NCBI GenBank assembly: GCA_950097015.1
Contig: CATNEN010000041.1
Coordinates: 620,001-684,000 of the forward strand
Length of the DNA stretch: 64,000 nt
Direction: 5' to 3'
Source: Macrostomum hystrix
Taxonomy: Eukaryota > Platyhelminthes > Macrostomidae
The notes under the pieces are model-generated. The model was not told where the DNA came from. It saw only the letters and a program-made list of their open reading frames with translations, and made no database searches. The translations under genes were made by a program, and so were the position numbers. The first letter of the stretch is position 1. Each line of letters begins with the position of its first letter. This document shows positions 1 through 11,650 of the stretch, in pieces.

Positions 1-500
1 CCGCAGCGAGACAAAGCAGAGCCACGCAGCGAGACATGACGGCAGTTACTGTCTGAAATTTAATTTTTTTCCTGTCTGCAAAATGATTCAACAGGTGAGA
101 TTGCTTGGTGGGCTATGGCTTCGGAGGCAGCGGGCCCTGCAGCTGAATTTATACCCTGTCGGATCCTCCACCGCCCGCGAGATTATCCCGCATAATCCTA
201 TTTATTTCTGTTGCCACCAAGTCCTTCAAGCTTGGCGGATTAGCCATGCCCCATTGTGCGAAGTGGACATTGTAAATACCAGCTGTGACACGGGAGAACA
301 AAAGGCCCAACTATCTCGGCAAATCGAATGGAGAGCCAATTATTGAATAATTTGAACTTACCAAATTTGAGATGATCGGCTTATCGGCAAGGTGACAGGC
401 GACCTCTGAGCCAAGGATTTTTGCTTTTCCTGGAGTTCATTGGCTTGGCGGGTTAAATAGGCGAGAAATGACCGCTCAGGCAGCTGTTTACATGAATTTG

Positions 501-535
501 ATGCAAACAGTAAACAATCTATTTACTGTTTGCAT
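501..535. promoter_or_regulatory. Perfect 14-bp inverted repeat with forkhead-like motifs
   Basis: ATGCAAACAGTAAA (501-514) and its exact reverse complement (522-535) flank a 7-base loop. GTAAACA is a forkhead core, and another TGTTTAC core sits just upstream near 485-491. ATGCAAA resembles a POU octamer half. No adjacent gene start is visible, so a regulatory role is speculative; it could also form a hairpin in RNA. Confidence 0.3.
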
Positions 536-667
536 GACTCCCGAGAATCACACGACAGCCTCCCCCAGACTCACCGGCTGACAGACAGTGTCAAATAAAA
601 CACAAAGTTTACCTATTATTAGGCTGCTGTGCACATTCCCACGCTTAGTCCGAAAATGCCGCAGGAG

Positions 668-845
668 ATTCACATAGAATTCACATAGAATTCACATAGA
701 ATTCACATAGAATTCACATAGAATTCACATAGAATTCACATAGAATTCACATAGAATTCACATAGAATTCACATAGAATTCACATAGAATTCACATAGAA
801 TTCACATAGAATTCACATAGAATTCACATAGAATTCACATAATTC
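668..845. repeat. 11-bp minisatellite, 16 copies
   Basis: Unit CACATAGAATT is repeated about 16 times with almost no divergence. Each unit junction makes GAATTC, an EcoRI site every 11 bp. The near identity implies recent expansion. Confidence 0.95.
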
Positions 846-1689
846 CGCGAGCAGTAGCCAACAATAAAAAGTTGTCATTGCAGCTCGGAGCAGAAGAAGC
901 AGAAGACAGAGCGAAAGCAATAAAACACAGATTTTGCGTGTTTGCTTGCTCACATTTGGGTGTTCTTTAATATGCGCACAACGCGGTGCATTTGTCTATT
1001 TTTGGGTTCGGAGGCCCGCTTAGAAATAGACAAATATTAAAAAATGATTTCTTATAATTATATGCAGAAGTCCATAGAAAAATAGATAATATGCTGCTGA
1101 GTTTGCAAGGTAGAGATAGCTTAATACAATAGACTTGTGTGGCAGTAGGTTAAACTGTTTAGACTAAAATTAAAATCTTAAAAAAATTTCAGCGGCATAA
1201 ATAGGAGAATACATTCGGATAAGGATTTTCAACAAAAAACTGACAGTTGAAATAAAAAAATCGATAGTCAATAATCAACCTTTGTGTGCTTAAATGGCTT
1301 CTCAGCATTGGAATTCGAATCGGTGCGCATATCTAAATAGCAGCACATTAAAACAAATTAAATAAAAAAAATCTGCAAATTATTTTAATATTAAGTCACT
1401 ATATCCATAAAGCAATATAACATAAAATAAGAAAATATAATATCCCTGGAATTGGGGCAGAACACAGACATAATGCAACCGCTGCAATCTGCAACAGCTG
1501 CCAACTGCAACCGCTGCAATCTGCAACAGCTGCAATCTGCTGCAATGTACAAATCGTCACAAAAAATAAAATGATGTCAATCAACTGCTCAAGAAAAGGA
1601 ATGTGAAGCATAATCTGTTACTTTGGTGCTCAGTAATGACAAAGATAGGCACATTATAAAGATACCGCATTAGTGCACGTGCAAACTGT

Positions 1690-2505
1690 TAGAGCATCTG
1701 ACATAATCCACCACAGTCTGACATAATCCACCACAGTCTGACATACTCCACCACAGTCTGACATAATCCACCACAGTCTGACATAATCCATCACAGTCTG
1801 ACAATCCATCACAGTCTGACAATCCATCACAGTCTGACAATCCATCACAGTCTGACATAATCCACCACAGTCTGACATAATCCACCACAGTCTGACATAA
1901 TCCATCACAGTCTGACAATCCATCACAGTCTGACATAATCCACCACAGTCTGACATAATCCATCACAGTCTGACAATCCATCACAGTCTGACAATCCATC
2001 ACAGTCTGACAATCTATTACAGTCTGACAATCCATCACAGTCTGACAATCTATTACAGTCTGACAATCCATCACAGTCTGACATAATCCATCAGCGTCTG
2101 ACATAATCCACCACAGTCTGACATAATCCATCACAGTCTGACATAATCCATCACAGTCTGACATAATCCATCACAGTCTGACAATCCATCACAGTCTGAC
2201 AATCTATTACAGTCTGACAATCCATCACAGTCTGACAATCTATTACAGTCTGACAATCCATCACAGTCTGACAATCTATTACAGTCTGACAATCCATTAC
2301 AGTCTGGCATAATCCATCAGCGTCTGACATAATCCATCACAGTCTGACAATCCATCACAGTCTGACAATCTATCACAGTCTGACAATCTATTACAGTCTG
2401 ACAATCCATCACAGTCTGACAATCCATCACAGTCTGACAATCCATCACAGTCTGACATAATCCATCACAGTCTGACATAATACATCACTGTCTGACATAA
2501 TAAGA
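1690..2505. repeat. Minisatellite of mixed 18- and 20-bp units
   Basis: Units start CAGTCTGAC and continue either ATAATCCACCA or AATCCATCA, so 20-bp and 18-bp forms alternate in blocks. Variants such as AATCTATTA recur at intervals, suggesting higher-order duplication. Long open frames on the minus strand over this array come only from the repeat. Confidence 0.9.
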
Positions 2506-2571
2506 AAGATGTACGCCCTTAACTAACTACTAAGTCCATGAGTAGTTTAGAAGTCAAGCAGGGCGAATTCG

Positions 2572-5500
2572 TCACTGTGGCGACTCGGCTACGTCAAGCA
2601 GCTGCATGACGAACTCCTGGTAATTGACCCGGCCGTCCATGTCCAGGTCGAACTCCGTGAGCAGCATGAACAGGTCGTCCTCCGACAGTCGGTAGCCGCA
2701 GCTTTGCACGACCCGCCTGAGCTCCGCCTCGCTGAGGTAGCCGGTCTTCTGCGAGTCGAACCTGCGAAACGCCAGCAGCAGACTCTTCCACTCGAACAGC
2801 AGCTGCGGGTCATGTGACAGTGGGTAATTTAAGTCCACTGCAGCTGTCAGTCATCGCCAATCAACTGTCAGTCATCGGCAATCAACTGTCAGTCATCGCC
2901 AATCAACTGCCAGTCATCGCCAATCAACTGCCAGTCATCGCAAATCAACTGCCAGTCATCGCAAATCAACTGCCAGTCATCGCCAATCAACTGCCAGTCA
3001 TCGCAAATCAACTGCCAGTCATCGCCAATCAACTGCCAGTCATCGCAAATCAACTGCCAGTCATCGCCAATCAACTGCCAGTCATCGCCAATCAACTGCC
3101 AGTCATCGCCAATCAACTGCCAGTCATCGTCAATCAACTGCCAGTCACTGCCAATCAACTGCCAGTCATCGCAAATCAACTGCCAGTCATCGCAAATCAA
3201 CTGCCAGTCATCGCAAATCAACTGCCAGTCATCGGCAATCAACTGCCTGTCATCGGCAATCAACTGTCAGTCATCGCCAATCAACTGCCAGTCATCGCCA
3301 ATCAACTGCCAGTCATCGCCAATCAACTGCCAGTCATCGCAAATCAACTGCCAGTCATCGCAAATCAACTGCCAGTCATCGCAAATCAACTGCCAGTCAT
3401 CGCCAATCAACTGCCAGTCATCGCAAATCAACTGCCAGTCATCGCCAATCAACTGCCAGTCATCGCCAATCAACTGCCAGTCATCGCCAATCAACTGCCA
3501 GTCATCGTCAATCAACTGCCAGTCACTGCCAATCAACTGCCAGTCATCGCAAATCAACTGCCAGTCATCGCAAATCAACTGCCAGTCATCGCAAATCAAC
3601 TGCCAGTCATCGGCAATCAACTGCCTGTCATCGGCAATCAACTTTCAATCAAAACTAATTTGCTCACCTTCTCCCTCATTCGCTCCACAATCTCTTCCAC
3701 TCTCAGTCGGGTGCCAGTTTTCTAAAATAAAAGTGCAGAGAAGATTTAATCAGCCCGGAGTTCAGCTGACATGTCAGTTGAGCAGTCAGCAGAGACCTAC
3801 CTTGTCGCTCAAGACGGTGCTTAACTTATCCTCGTTTCGTTTGACGAATCGCTTCAGGAAGTCCAAATAATTGAATCTAAATCAATGAAGAAAACGGATT
3901 CCTTCCAAGTTGGTGTATAATTGAAGACAACTTCAAACGTGATATTAATCCCAATTCTCACCGGCCGTCACCGCGAGTTTCGAATTTCTTGGAAAGCGTG
4001 TCAATTTCCAACGGGGTGAGCGGCAGTTTGAACTCCTGCACCAGGGCCTGCACAAATTATTCATTTTATTCTTATAGCGGGTTTTACGAGTTTCAATAAA
4101 GAAAAATGCCCTGCAGACTACTGACAGTATGCGCTGTAAGCGGCACTCACTCTAAACTCAGCCCTCTGAATGCAGGAGGTGCCCTGGGAATCTAGGTGCC
4201 TTAGCACCCGCTTCAGCTCGTCCCAGTTCTGCACGACCACACTGCGACACTTGTCAATCAGTGCGTCGGCTCGCAGGTCGAAAACCTCCTGCGGCGTCGA
4301 TAGGCGACCGGGTGGAGGCGGCGGAGGTTGCGTAGCTCGCTGCTGATTGGCTGCCCGCCACTGGCGCAGACGAGTCACATTTGGGTCAGCAGTTTGGCCT
4401 GCGGAGGGTGGGTGGGTTTGGGGTGAGCGGTCTGGCCTGCGGAGGGTGGGTGGGTTTGGGTTGAGCGGTCTGGCCTGCGTAGGGTGGGTTTGGGGTGAGC
4501 GGTCTGGCCTGCGAAGGGTGGGTGGGTTTGGGGTGAGCGGTCTGGCCTGTGGAGGGTGGGTGGGTTTGGGTTGAGCGGTCTGGCCTGCGTAGGGTGGGTT
4601 TGGGGTGAGCGGTCTGGCCTGCGGAGGGTGGGTGGGTTTCGCTCACTGGCTGATGAGAGGACCTAGACTACGACGTCACTCTATTCTCGATGACGTTTTC
4701 TCAAAGTGAAGCGAAGAAGAATTCTAATAAGCTACTCATGGAAAAAAAATTTAGGACCCTGAAACGCTCACTCACTCCGCCATCCGTTTCTGTTTCCGGC
4801 TCGCAGCCGCTCCTGCGTCCGCTCGTGCAGGTTGGTCATGAAGTAGCGGACCATTTGCCTGTAGGTCCAGCCGCCCTGCTCATCCGTGTCAAGCGTTGAC
4901 CACAGAGTGTCCAGCTCCGAGTCCGTCAGAGTCACGCCGGCTCTAAAAGATGGGGGTTGGAACACTACTATTAGTTGTTTCTCAGTCACTGATTCACCCA
5001 GCAGTGACTCAACAGTGACTCATCAATGACTCAGCAGTGACTCATGTTCAAGCCCTCGGTTGAACTCACGCGCCAAGCAAGCTGCGAAACTGGGCCTTGC
5101 TCAGCTGGCCAGTGTTCCTGCGATCCATCTGCTTGAACAGCTTGTCCACCTGGTGGAAGCGGTTCCTCAGCGCGTCCTCCACCAGCAGGCTGGTCTCGCT
5201 GACCGACCGGTCGCCCCGATGCTGGACACGAGCCCTCGCCTCCTCCTGCGTCGCCCGCGACAGCCGCAACTCCTCTAGGGCGGCCGCGGCGGCAGCAGCC
5301 GACACTGAGGACGGCCGACCGGCGGTGGACTGCAGCTGCGGTCGCAGCGGAGTGGGAGGTCGCGAGAACCGAACTCTGCCAACTGCGGCATCTCGATTCC
5401 AGGAGTTCGGACTGTGGCGGTTGGGGAGTTTATACCGAATTGGCTTGATCTAGTCACCATCTAGATTGAATCTGGCTTGATCTAGTCACCATCTAGATTG

Positions 5501-8500
5501 AATCTGGCTTGATCTAGTCACTGTCTAGATTGAATCTGGCTTGATCTATCTAGTCATCATCTAGATTGAATCTGGCTTGATCTAGTCACCATCTAGATTG
5601 AATCTGGCTTGATCTAGTCACCATCTAGATTGAATCTGGCTTGATCTAGTCACTGTCTAGATTGAATCTGGCTTGATCTAGTCACCATCTAGATTGAATC
5701 TGGCTTGATCTAGTCACCGTCTAGATTGAATCTGGCTTGATCTAGTCACCGTCTATATTGAATCTGGCTTGATCTAGTCACTGTCTAGATTGAATCTGGC
5801 TTGATCTAGTCACCATCTAGATTGAATCTAGCTTGATCTAGTCACTGTCTAGATTGAATCTGGCTTGATCTAGTCACCGTCTAGATTGAATCTGGCTTGA
5901 TCTAGTCACCGTCTATATTGAATCTGGCTTGATCTAGTCACTGTCTAGATTGAATCTGGCTTGATCTAGTCACCATCTAGATTGAATCTAGCTTGATCTA
6001 GTCACCGTCTAGATTGAATCTGGCTTGATCTAGTCACTGTCTAGATTGAATCTGGCTTGATCTAGTCACCATCTAGATTGAATCTGGCTTGATCTAGTTC
6101 CCATCTAGATTGAATCTGGCTTGATCTAGTCACCATCTAGATTGAATCTGGCTTGATCTAGTCACTGTCTAGATTGAATCTGGCTTGATCTAGTCACCAT
6201 CTAGATTGAATCTGGCTTGATCTAGTCACTGTCTAGATTGAATCTGGCTTGATCTAGTCACCGTCCAGATTGAATCTGGCTTGATCTAGTCACCGTCCAG
6301 ATTGAATCTCGGGACTTACGCTATGTGAAAGAGCTCCAGGAAAGCCCTGTACGGCACGGCCCCGCTGCGGCCCCTGGCAATCTTGGACAGCACTTCGTCC
6401 AGCTGCGCGTCGCTGATTTCGTCGTCCGGCAGTAGCCGACGGAGCACAGAGAAGAAGGCGGCCTCCGTGATGATGCCAGAGCGCTTCTGATCGTGCCGAC
6501 TGAGCGGGGTGAGCGGTGATCAAGATTGGCGTGAATCGGAAATCGGTGGGTGCGAATGGAATGAGAATACTCACAGGAATCCGAAGTACATCTGCAGGTA
6601 GTCCCTGTGGAAGAATCTCAGCAACTGCAGTTCCAGCTGGTAGGGCGTCAGCGGGGCGCTGCTGGGCGCAAAAGTTTCGTCCAGGCTGTCCATGGAAACA
6701 GGAGAATTCGGGATGTTAATTGGACTTTCTGAGTTTCTAAGAAGTGAATGGTTCTTCACTGTGGGTTGGAACCCATGACCTCACCCCACAGGTGACCTGT
6801 CGCCCAGCAGGTAGCGGTGCAGCAGCGAGTTGGGGCCCCTGGCGTTGAGGCGGTCCAGCAGCTCCGTGTAGCTCAGGGCGCCCCTAGCCGAGCGCATGCT
6901 GAACCGCTGCAGGAACTGCTCCAGATCGGAGGTCCGAGTTTCGAATCCGAACTGCTGCAGGATGCTTTGGAAGGTGGTCAGCGTGACGCAGCCGTCCTGC
7001 ATGGCGTCGCAGTGCCTGAACGTCACCAACACCGCGTTGTAGGCCTCATCAAACTGGAAATAGCATCAGAATGGGTTGCCTGCGGTTCTATGCTACTTGA
7101 AGTGGTGATTGCAAATCAGGACACGCACCATGTAGAACAGGTTGTCCATGAAGTGCTCGAACAGTGGCCGCCTCTGGCGAAGCATCTCGTAACGGCGGAG
7201 GTAGCGCAGCTCCTCGGCGTAGTCGGCATCGGCGTCGCCTCCCCGACGACTGCTGGCCGGAGTCGGCGGCTTCCGCAGCACCACAGCCGTGTCATCCTTA
7301 AAAGGATTTTCATGGAATCTATGATTTGCAGAGCAAGTTATATAGGTTACTACTGCAAGTAGAAAAGAAACGATAAAAACGATCTGTAAAATTAGTTTTT
7401 TGCTGAGTCCACGCAACATTTTTCAAGGATTCCGCTCATGGAATTTAAGCTCACCTGCTGCACAATATTGTCACGGAAGATGTTGAAAATAACCTGAAAT
7501 AGATAGGAAATTATTTTACTATTTCTAATAACTTAGTAGTATGACAAGCGCGCAAATATGGAACAGAGAGGCACCTCAACATTCACATTGGCCTCATTCT
7601 TGGCCTGGTGTTCGGGCGCGCCAGCAACCAGTTGGCCTCGTCGCGACGTCTGCATCGTCGGGACCGTCCGGGAGCGAACCAGCGCCGCTGGCTGGTCCAG
7701 CATGAACTGCTTGGCGCTGAGGCCCAGCATGCCGAGCAGCTGGAAGGTGCTGACCGCGCCGGTGCCCTGGGTGTCGATTCTTGGGAGAGAAGCGGTTAAG
7801 TGCCCGTGAGTTGAAACTCGGTGAGGGAAAACCAATTGGAAATAAAATCCTGATCGCAAAGCCATTTATCAGTGATCAGTGAATGCAACTTAAAGCTTGG
7901 ACTGGAACCACTTCTAGGTAGAAGTTCGGAGAATGCTTTTACGAATAATTTTTGTCGATTTGCTCGCTGCGACTGGGGCACCTGTGCTGCTACAATTGAA
8001 AAATGCAATTGCTTGCTATGTAGAAACAGACCAAGCCTCGGTCTCACCAGTCAATGTCATAGTCTCGCCTGTCAATACCATAGTCTCGCCTGTCAATACC
8101 ATAGTCTCGCCTGTCAATACCATAGTCTCGCCTGTCAATACCATAGTCTCGCCTGTCAATACTATACTCTAACCTGTCAGTAACATAGTCTCACCAGTCG
8201 ATACCCCAAAACAATAGACTCACCTGTCACTACGATTGTCTCACCTGTCTATACCCAGTCCCAACCTGTCAGTACCATAATCTCACCTGTCAATACCATA
8301 GTCTTACCTGTCAATACCATAATCTCATCTGTCAATACAATTATCTCACCTTTCAATACCATAGTCACACCTGTCAATCTCTGGTCGCAGATGTCAATCC
8401 ACTAAATGTATTACCCGTCAGCAGCCCAACAATTTTATATTTGCTACTCCAATATTTCACCAATGTCCAGCTTATTAATTTCGCAACGCATCCGCGGCCG

Positions 8501-9614
8501 GCCTCACCTATCCCAGAACTTTTCAAACTCCGACGCCACCATCGGCACGCCGAGGCCTTCTCGCAGCGCCCGCCAGAGCTGCGGCTTCAGCACCAGGCCG
8601 CCGGGCTCAAAGCAGGCCTCGGGCAGGAGGTCGCGCGGGTCGAAGCCGCCGGCCTGCGCCTCCCGGCGGAGCAGGGAGAAAGCGCGAGCGGCGCCCACCG
8701 GCTTGAGCAGCGCGCCATCTCGCTCATCAATTTTACGCTGCTGCCGACGCTCCTGGCGACCCATGGCAGCTCTGAACTCGCTGAATGACACAGTCTGCTG
8801 CTCGTCGAGACCCAACCGGTCAAGCAGCCGGTGGAACTGGTCGATGCGGATGTGACCGCACACGGTGTTTAGGATCTTCAGCAAGCCGTTGCTGAATTTG
8901 AAGAGGTAACGCGATTCGGTCAGTCTTGTGACAGGTGTCTTGTGACAGGTGTCTTGTGACAGGTGTCTTGTGACAGGTGTCTTGTGACAGGTGTCTTGTG
9001 ACAGGTGTCTTGTGACAGGTGTCTTGTGAGTCTTGGCTCATTGACAAGACTTACTTCAGGGTTAAGTTCTGTTTAGATCGAATCCGCACACAATGAGCTG
9101 CTAGGGGGCCCCGTACTCACCGATGAACTCGACCGTTTCTGGCCGGGTCGGAGGCCTTAAACATGCTCTCGATCGCGAACTGCTCTCTGCGCAGCTTCTC
9201 GCGGATCATGTACTCGATCTGCGGGCAACGGACGGGCGGGAATGAAGAAATTAAGTGCTTCAATGTATCAGGAAATTGCCTCAGTTCTGTAAAACTTACC
9301 TCTGAGTCCGAAACCATGTCGTTCGCGGCCTTCTTCTGTCGCAGTCGATTGTCGAGACTCTCTAAAATTTGTTTTATTGTCTTTCTTTGCATAGAGACTG
9401 TTATAAAACAAACAAAGAGTTAAAAATTGTATCGAGGTAAACACACGCCCAACCCACCGAACTGCATGCTCCGAGTAACTCCGCCCATTTCATTGAAGTC
9501 GAACTCGAAGCTGCCGCGCAGGTCAATCCTGGCTGTGCCGTTCCCGTTGGCCGCTACGGCCGCGCGGCTCGTCCGGGCCTTCTGAGCTACAGAACTCCTC
9601 GGCGGGTAGGACAT
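2572..9614 (-). CDS. EFCAB6-like: EF-hand calcium-binding protein, EFCAB6-like (17 exons, about 954 aa)
   Basis: Exons joined in phase: 9614-9458, 9397-9300, 9218-9121, 8891-8508, 7779-7575, 7493-7455, 7296-7129, 7053-6797, 6685-6575, 6499-6320, 5375-5070, 4942-4776, 4398-4151, 4047-3962, 3876-3801, 3721-3668, 2802-2572. All introns are GT-AG and the 2865-nt sum stays in frame. The start is the ATG before SYPPRSS. EF-hand-like loops recur throughout: DTQGTG in exon 5, DAMQDG in exon 8, DQKRSG in exon 10, DRRNTG in exon 11, DTDEQGG in exon 12. Most are degenerate. The last exon carries two nearly canonical loops, DSQKTGYLSEAE (about 893-904) and DLDMDGRVNYQE (about 929-940). Many weak EF-hands ending in an active pair match EFCAB6, known in vertebrates as a DJ-1-binding, testis/axoneme-associated protein. 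Exon 6 is only 39 nt. Five introns are minisatellite-filled. The gene is head-to-head with the MAP9-like gene. The exon model is secure; the family name is likely, not proven. Confidence 0.8.
2830..3655. repeat. 21-bp minisatellite with 378-bp higher-order duplication (EF-hand gene intron 16)
   Basis: Unit CAACTGCCAGTCATCGCCAA (plus one base) repeats about 39 times. A rare variant containing CGTCAATC followed by CAGTCACTGCC occurs near 3126 and again near 3504, exactly 378 bp (18 units) apart, with the same flanking variant order. Because 21 is a multiple of three, it leaves 124-303-codon open frames on both strands, which are not genes. Confidence 0.95.
4398..4646. repeat. 35-38-bp array carrying copies of the exon 13 acceptor (EF-hand gene intron 12)
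   Basis: On the minus strand each unit reads CCTCCGCAG then GCCAGACCGCTCACCCC. The true acceptor and exon start at 4398 read CCTCCGCAG then GCCAAACTGCTGACCC. About six copies precede the true site in transcription order, so the array is made of copies of the 3' splice junction plus the first exon bases. Confidence 0.8.
4985..5046. repeat. Short CAGTGACTCA repeat in intron 11
   Basis: Four to five degenerate copies of a 15-bp unit containing TGACTCA, which equals an AP-1/bZIP consensus. They lie just downstream of the exon 11 donor on the minus strand. A regulatory meaning is not shown. Confidence 0.6.
5443..6308. repeat. 32-bp minisatellite, about 27 copies (EF-hand gene intron 10)
   Basis: Unit includes GCTTGATCTAGTCACC and ATCTAGATTGAATCTG. 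Each unit has the palindrome ATCTAGAT and an inverted pair CTAGAT/ATCTAG separated by 13 bases, so every unit can fold into a small hairpin. Variants alternate between CACC and CACTG before TCTAG. Confidence 0.95.
8040..8400. repeat. 21-bp minisatellite, about 16 decaying copies (EF-hand gene intron 4)
   Basis: Unit CCTGTCAATACCATAGTCTC plus one base. Copies are nearly identical at 8046-8170 and become divergent towards 8400, a homogenised core with an ageing edge. Confidence 0.9.
8927..9030. repeat. 14-bp minisatellite, 7 copies (EF-hand gene intron 3)
   Basis: Unit TTGTGACAGGTGTC, essentially identical copies. It lies inside the 229-bp intron 9120-8892. Confidence 0.95.
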
Positions 9615-11650
9615 GGCTGAAAGAATTTGATCGGATGGACCCTTTACCAGTAGTTTAATTAGTCCCTGGTATCGACCCAACTCAGCGTTACCACTGGGCA
9701 CTCAGAACCTATTTCGTGACTTTATACATTTTAGCTCGTATGCCATTTCACTGTCATTCCTGTCTCACTTTTTTCTGCAGCTTTCTAGTAGCCTCACGAA
9801 ATTCATTAGAAAAATTAATTAATACTACTTTAAGCATTAAAAGACACGAACCGCATCAATAAAGTAATTAAAAAGCATGGGTTATCAGATGAAAGAAATG
9901 TAAGCATGAAACAAAGTAAGTGTACAGTAATCTTATATCAGAATATATATAATTATTTTTTTTTTCAAACATTTGAAAACTACGAATATTTATTTTTAAT
10001 TGTTCTCCCTGCCCGTCTGCAGTATTCTTCTAATTCTGAATTAGAGGGATGACATCTGCTAAATAGATGAGTGCTGATAAATTTGCGTTATTTCATTTCC
10101 AAAAGAGCATGCACGTAGTTTCGAAAAAATCGCTAAGCGATATAATATATAATATAACATTTATTGGTATATCATTGCCATCCTTTTGAAAAAAAGCTAT
10201 ATTAAATAAATATCTTTTTATCAGTAAAGTGAAAGTTAAAAGAAAAATAATCAACAATAATACTTTTTGTTGCTAAATTGCAAACAGGCAACAATTGGGG
10301 AGAAAGTTTTGCTTGAAGAAAGAAAATGGTTTTAGATGATGATAGTCACAAAAATTATTGCTTTGAAGAATAAAAATTAAATCCATATTTAAATATCTAA
10401 CTTCATGCTCTCAAAGCAGCTATTTTTATCTATAAACGGACGTAAAAAATTCTTTCGTTAGGCCTAGTACGTCAAAAATATGAACAATCGTCATAAGTCA
10501 AATGTTGCATGTGTACCAAAAAATACAACTTTATTAGATAAGTACTGATACATAAGCTAATAAAATAAAATTAAATTAACTTATTAGGACAGTCATGATA
10601 TTTCTCAAAAAAAGTTTATCGAGTGCAATAGAAAATATTTGTTTAGATGATGTAAGCTATCAAAGTAAAACTATACTGCACATTAATATTTGTTCAAATT
10701 GCACAGTTCCTGCTAAGTGCCCATTCCTTATGTAATTTAAAAAACAAAAATATTATTCTAAATTTTCCTAGTATACTTTATAAACCGTAGTTTTGTATAC
10801 ACGATAAATTTCAACATTATTTTTTCCGTTCTAAATTTTGAGAAATTCCTGGTTACCAGAATATTTAAGATTCTATATTATAACCAATTAAAGCAGAGCG
10901 AATATAAAAATACGAATTTATATAAGCATAAGCTTTTATTTGCAATTCAATATTTTTTGTTTTTATCCTTCTTTTATTAAAAAAGGCACATAAAGCAAAA
11001 GAACAGAAATGAATAATTTCAAACAACGAGCTATGTATATAAATATAGAAAGCTCGCTTTTTTTAATTCTTCGCTTATTAATAAAACCAGATCCATGAAT
11101 AAAATGGACAATGAAACACAATGAAAATGAAAATTTGTAAAAATAATCGTCATTGAAAATAACTTAATGGAAAAATTTAGTATATTGCTCATCGTTTTTA
11201 AACAGTTAAAATCTTCATGTTTTATTTATGAATGTTCTAAGAGTTCGGAATAGCTAGCTCATTTTCCAGGACTGTTCCCATTGATAACAATCTGAGCAGT
11301 ACGTTTTAACCTAATACGCTGGCACTATTTAAACTTTGCGTCAACCCAAGCTCTTAACTTTAAATATTGCTTGGATCAAGTTCTGTTTAGCAAGAAAAAT
11401 AATATAATTCAAAGTGGCTAAAACAGATAGTACTAGGCTTAAACTTTAATATCCCTAATTTGAGTCTATGAGAAGTGTGCAAAAGAAAAAATGGGAGAAA
11501 CGTAGTCTTACTTAAATACTTTTTATTATATTGATAAGTCACAGTAAGCAAAATAATCTTTATTTTTCTTTATATTCCTGGTTCGTACGAACTCTCCTAA
11601 ATTGTTAATAACAATTGATTTGCAGCAAATTAGTGCTCTCGCATCAGCTA
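9615..11650. other. AT-rich divergent intergenic region between the EF-hand and MAP9-like genes
   Basis: No gene is visible. The region separates two head-to-head starts (9614 minus, 11651 plus), so it should hold both promoters. A half-matched RFX-like motif GTTACCAC lies near 9687. Just before the MAP9-like start is a 17-bp palindrome AATTGTTAATAACAATT (11600-11616), followed by an acceptor-like TTTGCAG ending at 11625, which suggests an upstream non-coding exon or a trans-splice site. Confidence 0.5.

Larger units (their letters stand above)
1..2571. other. Intergenic region at the left edge
   Basis: No supported gene lies here. The stretch holds an 11-bp tandem array (668-845), a perfect 14-bp hairpin with forkhead-like motifs (501-535), AT-rich DNA from about 1000 to 1450, a small CTGCAA-rich duplication (about 1469-1545) and a minisatellite (about 1690-2500). 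A short open frame at 83-346 begins with ATG and reaches a donor-like CAG|GTGAGA after four codons, so it could be a first exon of something off-window, but nothing else supports that. The last few hundred bases are the 3' flank of the EF-hand gene on the minus strand; I see no clear AATAAA there. Confidence 0.6.

Noticed and set aside
83-346. 87-codon frame near the left edge
   Set aside because: No domain; a donor-like site after four codons could mark a first exon, but no partner exon is visible.
2814-3725. 303-codon open frame with a 7-residue repeat
   Set aside because: Lies on a 21-bp array inside an intron of the opposite-strand gene, starts at GTG, and the array is open on both strands.
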